Below are positions 36,227-48,900 of a DNA stretch of 64,000 nucleotides, one piece after another. Position 1 is the stretch's first letter; every line of letters begins with the position of its first letter. Below the pieces are notes generated by a model, which made no database searches, was not told the origin of the DNA, and saw only the letters and a program-made list of their open reading frames with translations. The position numbers and the translations under genes are program-made. Origin of the DNA: Ursus arctos (lineage: Eukaryota; Chordata; Mammalia; Carnivora; Ursidae); NCBI RefSeq assembly GCF_023065955.2, contig NW_026622764.1:45577833-45641832 (forward strand), in the 5' to 3' direction.

Positions 36227-36423
36227 GGGGTGCCCGAATGCCTCAGTCAGTTAAGAGTAGGAGTCTTGATTCAGCTCAGGTCATGATCTCGGGTTTCTGG
36301 GATCAAGCCCTGCTTCTGGCTCCATGCTCAGTGGGGAGTCTGCTTCCTATCTCTCTCTCCCTTTGCCCCTCTCCCCACTTGTTCTCTCTCTCGCAAATAA
36401 ACTAATAAATCTTTTAAAAAAAA
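36227..36423 (+). mobile_element. CAN-SINE, diverged
   Basis: GGGGTGCCCGAATGCCTCAG head, CAGCTCAGGTCATGATCTCG, GTGGGGAGTCTGCTTCC and an AATAAATCTTTTAAAA tail. Imperfect target duplication, AACTGTAAGAGTGTTA before and ACCTGTAAAGAGTCTGG after. Same orientation as the copy 138 bases upstream. Confidence 0.92.
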
Positions 36424-36587
36424 CCTGTAAAGAGTCTGGGATTTTACAATACTTTTAGCTAAAAAATTGTCCTATTCCAGGTTCTTGGATGCCAGCAGAT
36501 GATAGCTCCTGAGTCAGAGAAAAAGGACTTTATTACTCATAACCCAGTAGGCAGCATGTTTCAATTTTTGCTTGGTTCTCTATGTAC

Positions 36588-37230
36588 CCTGTGATGGATA
36601 GACCCTAAGGTGACCCTCCCCCTCCCCCCTCCCCCAGAGCAATGATTCCCATCTCCTGATGTTCAGACTTATGTGTAATTCCCTCATCTTGAGTATGGGA
36701 GGGATCTATGACTTGCTTTTACCCAATAGAATATAATAAATGCAGTAAGATGTCCTATTACATTATGGTTAGGTTACACTATATGGAAAAGGTGATGACA
36801 TGTTCCCCCTATAATTACATTACCTTAAGTAAGACTCTATCTTGGCAGTTTGGAGCTAAAGACTAATCCAGTTTATAGGCTTGATGAAGCAAACCACCAG
36901 GTTGGAGAACCCGCTTGTCAAGGATTCGCAGATGGCCTTTATGAACTATGGGAAGCATCCAGTCAACAGCAAGTAAAACCTAGGGTCTTCAGTCTGTACA
37001 ACTACAAGTAACTACCAGTGACCTGAATGAAAGTGGAAGCAGATTCTTCTGTCCGGTCTTTTGATGACAAGGAACCCTGTCTAGCACCTGGGTTGCAGCC
37101 TTGTAAGACCCTGAGCAAAGGATCATATTAAACTGTGTCTGGATTCTTGCCCCATGGAAAGTATGAGATAACTGCATTTGTTTTAGTCCACCATATTTGT
37201 GATAATTTGTTGTTAGTATGGAAAACACTG
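36588..37230 (+). mobile_element. MLT1-like MaLR LTR
   Basis: TGATGGATAGACCC at the start, then TTACACTATATGGAAAAGG, AAGCATCCAGTCAACAGCAA, GTGGAAGCAGATTCTTC, GTTGCAGCCTTGTAAGACC and TGTTTTAGTCCACC with TTGTGATAATTTGTTGTTAG at the end. A C-rich run at 36618-36637 is expanded. It precedes the ERV-L remnant on the same strand, but is more like MLT1 than an ERV-L LTR, so the two are probably separate. Confidence 0.7.
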
Positions 37231-38799
37231 CTGAAGCCCCATGAGAGCAATGCAGAAACAGACCTAGATAGATGGTGCACACATAGTGGGTTCCTGTCAT
37301 AGCTGATGAACCGTGAGATTGGGAAACTCTAATCTCATATAAGGGACTTCTAGCAAACCTGCTTAAAGTTTCTCTTTAGAAGGACCCCGTTACCTTTATA
37401 ATGCTGGATGGTGAATAGATCTGTTCTGTGACCACAAGGTAGACACAATCTTTATTTTCCAAGGATGTTTGCTTTTTCCTTCAGAAAGTAGTTCAAGACA
37501 ACTGTTGTCACAAGCTTCACCATGGAGAATTGTTCCCAATAGCTTAGAGGTTCTTTTAGCATTCTAGGAGAATTTGCATATACCAAGCAGTATATAGTTG
37601 TGTGGAAGAGACCACAGTTATGTCTCATCCCTACCAAAAGGTCCATTTGGGGCAATAAAATGGGAGAGAAGTAACTGAGCCTATTTTATAAAATAATATT
37701 TAGTTATCTGTAGTTTTTCCCTTGATAAATTTAAGTTATAGTCACTGCTGCTAACATGCAGGTAATATTCTGCTTTGGTGTAGAACAGCTGTGGGAATGT
37801 GCATGAACTTAAACATGTCCATAAAAAGATAAAGGGAGAATTTTATGCTCTAACTGCCTCAAATGTAAAGAAGATATAGTTGTGTTATCCCCTTTCCAGT
37901 ACTCAAAATATTGGTATTTAAGATATATAAATATAAGAATCTGAAGATATTACCAATATTAATAAACTTCAGTAGAGTCATTTCAGTTAAAACATTTTAA
38001 GCTATAAATATTTTTCAGTTTTTCAAGAGTTTCTAATATTTTTTATACAGAGGATTAGTAGATCATGACATGATGGATGAACTTAAATTCTGGGGTGCTT
38101 GATCAGGAGGGCTAAATAAATGAGAGTTTATTGGTTTGGGAATATTCACTCATGACACAGGATTTAAGATCCTGTGAAATCTCGGTAGATGATGTGAACT
38201 CTACTGAAATAACTCTCAGAAGTTTGGAAAAAGTTATGGCCAAAGTGAGCGGCCAAGAATGGAGTTACTCAACTTGTATCCTCAGAAGAAATTTAAAAAA
38301 TGAATGATTTGGAGGCTAAGGGAAGTTGTCATTAAAAATGTCTGAAATTCTTCCCTAGGTTCTGGACTTCAGACAATTTTAATTAAGGATCCACTTGTTA
38401 AAGTGAATGTTAGGTCCTTTGACAAGGATTCTGTAATGCATTGGCAATGTGCAAGATAATGATTCACTCGGTCTTTTCCCAGTCATTTACTCAGTATAAA
38501 TTTACAATGGAAAAAGAAGAATTTTCGAACGTTTTGAGGGCTAATGTGTTTTGGTGTTCAGAGATGCTCAGATTAAATTCACAGAGCCATCTTAATTGCC
38601 CAGTGTCACGTTAAGATAGATACACTTGATTGTTAGTGCAACCCTCACATTGAGTACTTAGCCTATGAAGTGAGAACTGTATAGTGAGGCAAACCAAATA
38701 GAAGCCCCTGCATCTGCAACCCCCATCAGGCACAAGACAGTTTATCAGCAGAAGTGTCACAACCTGGAGAGGATGAAAAAGTTAGTACCACCTTTAAAG
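37231..38799 (+). other. unassigned, possibly 5' part of the ERV-L remnant
   Basis: No open frame or motif could be assigned with confidence. Its place just before the reverse transcriptase remnant suggests that at least the right half (from about 38060) is decayed ERV internal sequence. Confidence 0.35.
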
Positions 38800-41040
38800 A
38801 TTTAAAGTCTTGGTCCTCTTCATGTCTTCATTAAGTTCACCAATATTCACCAATATTTTGCTAAACCAGGTGGATCCTTGAAGATGATAGTACATTATCA
38901 CAAACTCAGCTAGTAGTAGCCTCCATTGCAACTGCAATTGCCAGACATGGTATTTGTGCTAGAGCTGGGGTAACCTGACGTCAGCACATGAAGCAGTCAT
39001 AGATTTAACAAATGTGCTATTTTCTATGCATATTGAAAAAAGGTTTAGAAATATTTTGCATTCACGTATGGTTGCCATTGGTATATATTTACAGTTTTCT
39101 TCACATCTGTGTTAACTCTTGTGCCCGTTAATAGTACAGTCCCAAGAGATTTGGACGATCCAGGTATCAAGTAGAACTTGATCCATTGAATATATGACAG
39201 TTTATTAAAGGTGTTAGATAAACAAGTGGCTAACAAATTGAAGGCCTTGGCAAGACATGGATAATCTAAGAGGGAGAGATAAACTCTGTGAAGTCTCAAG
39301 GACTTACTATATCAGTAAACTTTTTAGAGTTCACCGGCCAGAGATTTTCCAGGATATCCTATCCAAACTAAAAGCATCTTGCATCTCTTTGCAAGCGCCC
39401 TGCAACTTGGAACAAACAACCCGAGAGTTTCTGGGTTATTAGATAATTAGTGAAGTTTATGGCAAGTGCCCATGAAAGAATCACAAAATAATCTCCTGGG
39501 GTTCTAACTTAAGCTCATTCCATCTGCCATAGAGAATTTTACATCTGAAAACAACTCTCGTAAGTGAGCCCAGGAAGAGATGGAGTGTCTGGCCATGAAA
39601 CAAGTGATATGTGTCTGGAGCTGCCCATAATAAGCTGGGTTCTGGAAGATTCACCAAATCATACAGTTGATCAAGCTCAGCAATAATCCAGTGTCAGTTG
39701 GAAGTGGTATAAATGGAATTAAGCATGAGCAGGAAAGAGGACATGAACATGCTTCATGAACCGGTAGCCCAGAACCCATGCCATTGACAGCTTATGCATC
39801 ACTGCCCCTCTCTCACCTCATACCTGTGGTATGTAGAATTTTATACATTCAGCTGTTGACATAGGAAGAAGCTTGAGCTTGGTTCCTGGATAGGTCAACT
39901 TAGAATGTGAATGTAAGGCAAAAATGGGTAGCAGCTGCACTAGAGCCTCACTCATGGGTGCCTATGAAAAACTTTGTAGAGGAAATTTTCCCAAGGCAAC
40001 ATACTGGGTCATCTACTTTGTTTAGAAGTGGTTATAAGTTAGAATATATACTGGCCTGTGAGTAGGGCTAATAGCCTGACCTACTACTCAGGGACCTGCA
40101 GAAAGACTGGAAGATTAAGGACAGAGAAGTCTTGGATAAAAAGTATGCAAATGTACATATGCAAGTGGGCAGAATGCGTGAAGTTCTTTGTATCGTATTA
40201 ATATCTTCCAGAGAATATTCTCCATAGGAGTCAGAATGTACAAGTGTTAGGATGATTCAGTTACCTGCTGATGCCAGTGAGTTTCTAATATCAGCCGCCT
40301 CGTACAGTGGACAATAAATGAAACTTGGCCATGGTGGCAGAGATGCTGTTTCAGTGGCCTGATACCATGGGCCTAACAAAGCTGATCTAGCTGTTGCTAT
40401 TGCTGAGTGCCCAACCTGTCAGTAATAGAGATGCTAAGCCCCCAGTGAGGCACAAACCTTTAAGAAGATAAATAAGCTCTCACTTTGGCAAGTTGACGAC
40501 ATTGGTCTCATTCTACCCCGGAGGACCCAGTGATTCATTTGGACGGAAAAAGAGACATACTGGGTGTAGTTCTGTCCTTCCTGCCTGAAGGGTGTCAACT
40601 AACACTACTATTAGGGAGCTTACAGAGCATTTGATCCAATGGCATGGGGTTCCATAAAATACCACTTTTAACAATTTTTATTTTAAAAGGATATGTAGGA
40701 ATGAGCAAGGACTATGAAATCAACTGGTCATATATATCATATCATCTAGAAGCTGTTGGACTGGTAGAAGATTGGAATGGTCTGCTGCTGGCAAAGCTAA
40801 ACTGGCAGCTCAGATGTAATAACTTTAAGAGGATCAGGCATCATCCTCCAGGATGCAGTATACATCTTGAAGCAAAGATGTTTATATGGGCTATTTACTT
40901 CATAGGAGGAATTCATGGATCTGACCTTTACCTGGCAAAAAGAATGGCCAACTTTACCATAATTTCCAGTAGTGCCTTAAGGAAGATTTGCTTCCTATCC
41001 CTGCAAATCTGGGTTCTGCAAGATCAGAAACTCTAGGTCC
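38800..41040 (+). pseudogene. ERV-L-like endogenous retrovirus pol remnant
   Basis: Plus-strand pieces of a retroviral pol can be read across stops and frameshifts. Near 39000-39040 an Asp-Leu-Thr-Asn segment fits reverse transcriptase motif A. Around 39170-39210 the place of the YxDD catalytic box reads W-I-Y-D, so one catalytic Asp is lost. Segments at 39260-39440 fit the palm/connection region. At about 40330-40430 a GGRDAV stretch leads to CPTC, the Cys pair of the integrase zinc-binding domain, with a stop between them. At 40707-40800, in a 130-codon open piece (40644-41036), SYISYHLEAVGLVEDWNG fits the end of the integrase core and keeps the catalytic Glu. Many stops and shifts make it non-functional. 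ERV-L is favoured over gamma-ERVs from overall sequence feel. Confidence 0.75.
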
Positions 41041-42605
41041 CAGTGGAGGAAAGTTTTCAGTCAAGGGAAACAGCAACAGTTGAACACTAAGAGACTGGTG
41101 CTGTTTGGTGAAGAGCATGGCTTCAGGTTAAAATCCTGTATGATCTTTCAGACCCAATTATAGGCAATTACAAAGGCTTTGCTTGGCCGGCCTCATGGGA
41201 GAAAGCCCTACCCACACTAAACTAAACCACAGCCATGCCTTATGGTTTTCTGGAGGGAGTTACCTTCAAGGACTGCACTCCTTCCCCAGGCCAGCCTTGT
41301 ATATCTATATACCTAGACTAGTCACCTCCATTCAGAGCCCTCCTAATCAAGGACCTCAACTGAGACACTTTTCCTTCACTTCCTTATCAAGAGATGTTGA
41401 CAAGACACTTTTCTCCACTCTGTGCATTTTTGTACGCCTACCCCTTCTTCCTCTACTCTTTTGTAACCCCTGGTTATAAAAAATGGCAAGAGTGTTTTGT
41501 TCAGGATTCCTTGGCTGTGAGACAGTTCCCCCATCTGCACTGATGTACTTGATTCTCACTTGGTGCCCTTCTGTTGGGGAGGAATGGAATATTGGGAAGC
41601 CAGTGCCTACTTTTCCCCTTCCTTATACTGTCACGGCCAGTGAATAAAGGCTTGATTTTCAGTTTGGCTAATTGTCCTATAACCACATTGACACCTGAGC
41701 AACTGAGACTTCATGCGGAGGACCCAAAGGCAACAAAAGAACCAACAGTTTGTCAGGGGTACCTGATCATCAGTAGGAGGTGGAACTGCTGTTACACAGT
41801 GTAGTCATGGAGTAATATATTTGGTACCCAGATAACCCACTTGAATGCCTTTTGGTACATTCTTGCCCAGTTTTGATGGCAAATGGATAAATACATTAAC
41901 TTCAGCCTGAGAAGGGCATGGTGACCCCCCTGGGCATGGGGGCCTGTGTCATGCCATCAGAGAATACTATAAGACTGGCATAGCACATACTACAAGCTGT
42001 GGGGAAAAGAGATTGAAAAAGAATACGGGTAAAGGAGGCAAGTATCTGTTGCAACACTAACACACTGGGAGGAATAATTTGTCTTACTAATCTATTTCTC
42101 AATTCCCCATGAACAGAGCCATGTAGGAACCCTGAAAAACTACTGCTAACATGTATATGAAGTGGGTCCAAGCAGTGCAAGGAAAGTACTTTGGTGGAAA
42201 CTGTGGTGTACCCTGGATTCCTATTGAAAGAAGGAGAGGTGTGTGGCTCAGAGTTCTATTGGAAGGTAGTTTTCAACACCCTGCTCTTCTGGGGGTTGCT
42301 GGCTCTAGGCATCTGCACCTTCCAATCCCACTCTTCTCGCATAGCCCATATCAAATTACTATGTAGGCACAATACAAAGGCCTAGCTATTTTGGCCCCAA
42401 ATAGGATAACTTTGATGGATCATGCTAGTTCCAGAGATGGTCATGGGTTGGCTGTTAGAATTGTTTCTCTGAACAACACTGCTTCTTTCCCCTTTGTCCT
42501 GCAGTCATCGATTCTGAGGATACTCCCTAACACACAGTCTGCACAGTCATCTCCAGTGTGAGTCTGCTTGTTGGATTGCTCAACCTGTGTTGTTTTGTTA
42601 AAGGA
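41041..42605 (+). mobile_element. decayed 3' part of the ERV, possible LTR at the end
   Basis: Continues from the integrase remnant without a recognised host repeat. Only short frames remain. One frame at 42191-42385 contains a hydrophobic stretch (VFNTLLFWGLLALGICTF) that could be a membrane segment. The last part (about 42390-42605: GTCCTGCAGTCATCGATTC, CACACAGTCTGCACAGTC) could be LTR sequence, but I found no paired copy upstream. Confidence 0.4.
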
Positions 42606-42647
42606 TTAAAATTCTAATGACCCATAGGTTTGACAGTATAATTCACC

Positions 42648-42743
42648 TTAGTCTCGTTACTTCTTTTGAACTCACTTATAAAGTAAAATGTAAGTTTAGT
42701 CTAGTTACTTCTTTTGAACTCACTTCAAACTAAAGTGTAACTT
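42648..42743. repeat. 2 x 48-bp imperfect tandem duplication
   Basis: TTAGTCTCGTTACTTC at 42648 and TTAGTCTAGTTACTTC at 42696 start two units that share CTTTTGAACTCACTT and then differ at several bases. It is an old local duplication just past the ERV remnant. Confidence 0.88.
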
Positions 42744-42997
42744 TATAAATGTTATAAAGTGGATTATTTAGATATAACATTGATAATGGATTTGAATTTT
42801 AGACTTGAAAGTGTTGAAATAATATGTTTCAGGTGTTTGCTTCTGAAAAATTCTGAATTATTGTGAATAAAACCGTGAATAGGTGAGGATGTATTTTAAC
42901 CAATCTGAAAATAGAATTGAGTAATGAGGACCTCCAATTGTCTAATATTACATATTTAGATACTACGCAAAGTTTGTAGTTTATTCAGAAGTGGCAG

Positions 42998-43361
42998 ATT
43001 CTATAGACTGCATGTGTGTGTCTCCCCAGAATTCGTATGTTGACATCCTAATCCCCAGTGTGATGGTATTTGGAGGGGGGCCTTTGAGAGGTGATTAAGT
43101 CACAAGGGCAGAGCCCTCATGGATGAGATTAGTGTCTTTATAAAAGAGACCCGAGAGAGCTCTCTCACTCTCCTTCTACCATGTGAGCTGATAGCAAGAA
43201 GACAACCATCTATGAACCAGGAAGCAGGCTCTTACCAGACACCAAATCTGCTAATACCTTGATCTTGGGCTCCCCAGTCTTCAGAACTGTGGAAATATTT
43301 CTGTTGTTTATAAGCCACCCAGTCTGTTATTCTGTTATAGGAGCCTAAATGGACTAAGACA
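42998..43361 (+). mobile_element. MSTA/MSTB-like MaLR solo LTR
   Basis: Well-kept LTR: TCCCCAGAATTCGTATGTTG, ATCCCCAGTGTGATGGTATT, GGTGATTAAGTCACAAGGG, TTTATAAAAGAGACCC (TATA region), CCATCTATGAACCAGGAAG, CACCAAATCTGCTAATACC, TTGTTTATAAGCCACCCAGT and a final CTAAATGGACTAAGACA. No internal gag follows. Confidence 0.9.
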
Positions 43362-44936
43362 GCAGGTTATACTTGTTTCTCAAGATGATGAGTTCTAGAA
43401 ATTTCCTGCAGATAAAATCAATTGTAAGAGACATATAATTTCTTAATAGTAAAACTTTATTCCACTGGGGACCAAGTTTTGCTTGTGGAAAAGATAAAGT
43501 TACCTTTAAAAAAAATTGGCGAATCAAGCAAACGTAAATTGTAGGAACATGTCAACATGGAAACACTTTTATACCATAATGTACAGGTCACACACATAGA
43601 CAGCAATGAAAATAATAACATTTGTAATTGATTTATTCTTGTTATTTTAAGGAGGAAATATTCTGTAGTTCAGATTTTCACAAAATAACCTTATCAGAAG
43701 TTGAATCTAGGCTAATACATGGGTTTCCAGGTCCCAGTCCAGACCCACTAGGAATCTGTGTTTTTAATAAATGCCAAGTGTAGTTCCTATGAAGGTTGTC
43801 TCATTTCCCTATTGCTTCTTGCTAATCGTAGTCTGGAATTCTAGTATATCCATCCTCCTTTAAGATGATGTTGTTCCCACAAGGGTGACTTAAGACAATG
43901 CCAAGCTTTCCTATTCTGTTTTCAAACTGAATCATCCACCGTAGTTCACCAGTGTAAGAGAATTATGTATATAATAATAGTCTTTTGTGAAATTTGGGGA
44001 TTATCTTAAGAGAATTATTATTTATGGGAAAATGTCTCAAAAATATTCTCAACTGACTGTTAAAAACTAATTCCTAAAATCTTCCTGTATTTCATAGCCT
44101 GCAACTAGATGTGATGTGGAGGAACATGTGAGCAAAACTTGCACAGTGGTTCCCCAATGGGAGTGCCTTGTTCAAAAACTTATTTTCCCGCCTTGAGATC
44201 TACCTTCTCTCTTTACTTTGTAGGCAGACTTCCTTCTTCAATCCTCCGTATTTTGACTTTTTCCCTCTAAATTGAGAAACTCTTGGAGTTTATATATCTG
44301 CTCCATTCACTTTTACCTACAGGATGATCAGTAAACACCATAATCTCTAACAGTATGTGATCCCTCTCCTCTGCTATTCACAGTGTGTAATGATCAGAGC
44401 TGGAATATACTTATACATAGGTAGAAAATATGTTTATCAGATGCACTGATAACTATATCACATAGTTTGCATTTCTAATGTTCTTAGGCAGAGTTCCATA
44501 GTGAATATAGCTGTATTTGCTTTGTTTTGACCATACAATTAAAATTATCAGATGAGTATTGAGCATCATACTTAATAATGAAATCTTAGTATCATTAAAG
44601 TCAGGGGGAAAAAAAGATGCTCATGATCTCGAACATTATTTAACATTGTTCTGGAAGTACTGACAAATTCAATTAGAGATAAAAGAAATGAGAAATATAC
44701 TTTAAAGGAAGAAGGAAAAATTTCATTAGTTAAGGATATTATTATAACCTGAAGCTGTAAAAGATTCAACTGAAAAATTACTTAGAGTAAACCAAAAAAA
44801 TGAGATGTTTTATTGATTTTAACATGAATATACAGAAGTTAACACCAGTTGAAACCATGTAAAGTATAATAGAAGAAAACATCACTTACAGCAACAACAA
44901 CAACAAATTAAAATATAGAAGGTAAAATATAATAAC
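43362..44936. other. DNA without a gene; one MER5-like piece
   Basis: About 43715-43795 (GGTCCCAGTCCAGACCCACT, AGGAATCTGTGTTTTTAATA) resembles part of a MER5-type hAT element. The rest has no recognised content. Confidence 0.45.
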
Positions 44937-44952
44937 AAACGTAGAAGTTTCT

Positions 44953-45154
44953 GGGGTGCCTGGGTGGTGCAGTGGTTAAGCATCTGCCTTTGTCTCAGGG
45001 TGTGATCCCTGCGTTCTGGGATCGAGCCCCACATCAGGCTCCTCCGCTGGGAGCCTGCTTCTTCCTCTCCCACTCCCCCTGCTTGTGTTCCCTCTCTCGC
45101 TGGCTGTCTCTCTCCATCAAATAAATAAATAAATCTTAAAAAAAAAAAAAAAAG
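44953..45154 (+). mobile_element. CAN-SINE (SINEC1, bear/panda-like)
   Basis: Full copy with GGGGTGCCTGGGTGGTGCAG, CACATCAGGCTCCTCCGC, CTTGTGTTCCCTCTCTCG, and AAATAAATAAATAAATC plus an A-run. Exact 16-base duplication AAACGTAGAAGTTTCT at 44937-44952 and 45155-45170. Confidence 0.97.
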
Positions 45155-45414
45155 AAACGTAGAAGTTTCTAAATGGAAAGAAAAATTCAACTGAGTTTTG
45201 AGAATGGCTTCAATAAATAAAGCTGTATCTTATCCTAAATGGCAAATAACTAAAATGTTAAAGATTCCAATGGTTAATAATATTAAAAGTTCTCCCTAAA
45301 TTCGTGAATAAATCAAGAAGTGAGCATAATTTTAAAATTATTTTTACTAGGCATAAAGATTTTAACTTAGGAGAATAAATGCGATCATAGCCATTATAAG
45401 TGGAATGCTGATAT

Positions 45415-45921
45415 ATTAGTTTCCTATTGCTGCCATAACAAATTACCAGAAACTTAGTGGCTTAAACAATATAAACTTAGTATCTTATAGTTCTGTTGGT
45501 TAGAAGTTTGACATGGGTCTTACTAGGCTAAAACCAAGATATCAGCAGGGCTGCATTCCTGTTTGGAGGTTTTAGATGGGAATCTGTTTTCTTGTCTTTT
45601 CCAGGTTCCAAAGGCAGCTTAAGTTTCTTGGTTTATGGCCCTTTTCCTCTGTCTTTAAAGCCAACAATGGCTGTTTGGGTCCTTATGACATCACATCATT
45701 CTGACCTTTTCTTCTGTCTCCTTTCTTCCACATTCAAAGAAAATTTTTGGGTTCAATCAGATAATCCTGGAAAATCTCTCTTATCTTAAATTCGGCTGGT
45801 TAGCAACTTTAATTCCAGATTCAACCTTAATGATGCTTTCCTACGTAACATCACAAATTCACAGTTTCCACAGTTTAGGACATGCATATCCTTGGAGGGG
45901 GCATTGTTCTGCATACCATGA
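45415..45921 (-). mobile_element. MLT1-like MaLR LTR, reverse
   Basis: Reversed, nearly complete: TTAGTTTCCTATTGCTGCC, ATAACAAATTACCAGAAAC, TTAGTGGCTTAAACAATAT, ATCAGCAGGGCTGCATTCC, CTTGTCTTTTCCAGGTTCC, CAGATAATCCTGGAAAATC, TTAGCAACTTTAATTCCAG and GTTCTGCATACCATGA. It is a solo LTR of the same kind as 14668-15208, on the opposite strand. Confidence 0.85.
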
Positions 45922-48900
45922 CTGGAAAATTCTGTTCACTGTACTTGTTAATTTTCCCCCCATTCATTTTTTTTTTTCTTTCCAGTCATACTTAGAAGGC
46001 CAAAAAGATCATGTGTGGATGTACTTTATAAACTGTGAAGCATCTACTAAGATAAAATATAATAAGTATTCTGCTTATATTATTTATATGTTAACTTATT
46101 CTATATCAGTGATAATTTCTTCCTTTCACATTACTCAGCTGACCTGTAGTATATGCCATTAAAAGTAACAGCCAGCAAATGAAAAATTAAACATGTTTTT
46201 TGTTTGTTGGGTTTTTTTTGTTTTTTTTTTGGTTTTTTTTGGTAGTCAAAACAAGCAAAAACAGACCATTTCCTTAATTTGCTAGAAAAGTGTCTCATTA
46301 AACTATACTGAACTCCTTTTCAATAAAATAATTTCGGTTATAGAAAAATTCAAATTGCACTCTATCCCATTAAATAAATACATTGATTTTTGGTATTATA
46401 AGTGAGCAATATAGAATAAAAAGAAAATGTATTTTGAATATATTATGTATACTTTAATTCAAATTAACACAGTGCAATTAATTGTGAAGTAGTAACTAAA
46501 CTTAGATAAATCAATCACAATCAACAGAAAAATTAAGATCAAACATATGTTAAAGCTTAAGGAAATTTTTGCATTTATATACTTTTTATCAGTAATGTAC
46601 AAGATAGGGAATCTTCTCTAAATTTCCAAATACAGTTGTTGATTTAACTTTTTAAAATTATAAATGAAATGATTTTGATTGTTTAATTCAGTTCTGTTGT
46701 ATGAAATATATCATCTGTGCAACTGTAAAATTGTTATTCTTTTCCATATTTAGAATATTAGAAATATGCAGACTGGCTAACATCTATCCTTTGATCCAAA
46801 GACTATGTTAAAAATGTAATTGCCGTTGTTCATTCATCTAGGCCTTCTCTCAGGATGTTCAATAATGCTCATTGATTGACATAAAGTTAGCATTTTTGAA
46901 AAATGGCATGTCACATTCTTGAATGAGCTCATAAGATAACTTTACATTTATCAATTTTTCTTCCTAGAATAATGTTCTTTTGACTACGGAAAATAGTGAG
47001 GAAATGTTGATAACAAAAAGGAAAAACTGCTTGTAGAGCAACTCAATATTTTAGTGATTGACCATCAGAATTCTCTTTATAATCATATAATTAGTCTTGG
47101 TTCCCTCGTTACACATGTCATGGTTAGAGGGAAATACTGCAAAACAGTACAATCCTAAGAAAGAAAGATGTAAAGAGCAAATGCAAGGGAATAAAGAAGG
47201 AAGAAAGGGAAGAAAGAAGGGAGAGAATGAGGGAAGGAGGAAGGAAAAAAGGAAATCTTTAAATTGGGCATTGTTTTAATGCCTATTAGTAAGAATATAA
47301 GTCTCTCTGGTTTTAAAGCAGGCATGATCTCTTAAGTCCCCATAATCATATTAAGAAATTGTTTCTTTCAGTGTGTTAAATGCTATCTAAATGGCCTCAA
47401 AGAGATCAACCAGTAGAGCACATTACTTGTATATCTCTATCTCTGGTTGATTTAAAAGTAGTAAAATACATGATCCTTGTCTAAAAACCTACTTTCTCTA
47501 CGGAAAGACAAAATTAGCTTACCTGGAACCACTGAAGAACAATGAAATTTAAAAAAGTGAAAACATTTCAGTGATAAATTGTGTGTTTTAGCCTTTAAAT
47601 ACTATCATATTCAGAAAAAGAGAAATCCCTACAGACTGGATTATTCAAATATGTTTCCATAAAAACAAAAAAACAAAAGTGAGGTTTATTTGCATCCTAA
47701 ACATTTGGTAGCATTGGGTTGGCAGAGAGATGGAAGTAATTTCTAGGCAGCTAAAGTGAGAGACCATGCCCTTCTGGCAAATTGGTAAGACAGAGAAGAT
47801 ATTTGTTAGTAGCTCTGAACTAATTTGTCAGTGATTTAGTAAAGTATCTTATAACTAAGTAATTGACTTAAACTTTCTGGTGGGTGTTGGAAGTTGTTTT
47901 TGTGTCTGTATGTGTGTGATAGAAATCCACAGTCATCTTGACCTTTGGCCTTGTTGTACCTTCCATTTATATTCAGGTAAAATTTCATTATAGTAAATTT
48001 CTCTTAAGGGGTCTGAGCTTATATAAGATCCAGTATCCTTATTCTGTATGAAATTATTTGCAGGGCTTGTAATGTTGCTTTTCCTATTTTCTACAATTAA
48101 TAATTCTATATAACAAATATTCTCAGTCTTTTTCCATGCCACAGTCCCCGTGAGGAAAAATATCTGACTTATGCTGCTTAGGGTAGAGTTTTTACATTAT
48201 GTGTCCGTAACTGCAGAGTGTATTAAATCAGCAATAATAAAATTGACATGGATAATTTGAATATTACTTGGGTTTGTGTTCATTTTTGCTCATCTCAAAG
48301 GCAAAGTATTACAGAAAAAGAAAATTATTTTAATAATTGTCTGGGAAAGGATGGTGTGCACCTGCCTTTTACTGAGGGAAACTTATCAAAGGTTAAATGG
48401 AGGTGTCTGTCCCTCTTTATGGATAATAAGTGAGAGAGATTTCAGTGAAGGTGAAGCAAAGGAGAATAAACCCTAAAATTTTGTGATTGCCCTTTTATTC
48501 TTTATTTTTTTCTTTTTTTGAGTTCACACTTAGAAATTTGAAATTGCAATAGTATATACCAGGAAGATTCCATTCTTGATTGTGAACCTCACTTTGCTGT
48601 TTGCTATTACACTGACTTACAACTGAAGGTCCAAAAACACAAAACAAAGATCAGCAAAACTAATTAGTAAAATACCATTATCATGGGTATATACAAAATA
48701 AACCAAACTAAGACCAAGTTGAGGATTGGAAATACATTCGAATTTAGTGAAATAAAAAAAATGATAGAGCTAATATTACTACTTGAGTCTGTCCAAAAAC
48801 TATATATTTACCCTGAAATAGTTTTCAAGAATTTTGATCTCAGGTCTAAAACTGGGGCCATCAAATACCCTAAGCTTTACTTAGAAAAAAAAAATTCTGC

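Noticed and set aside
40644..41036. 130-codon plus-strand open frame
   Set aside because: Not a host gene; it is a remnant of the ERV integrase region and is annotated there.
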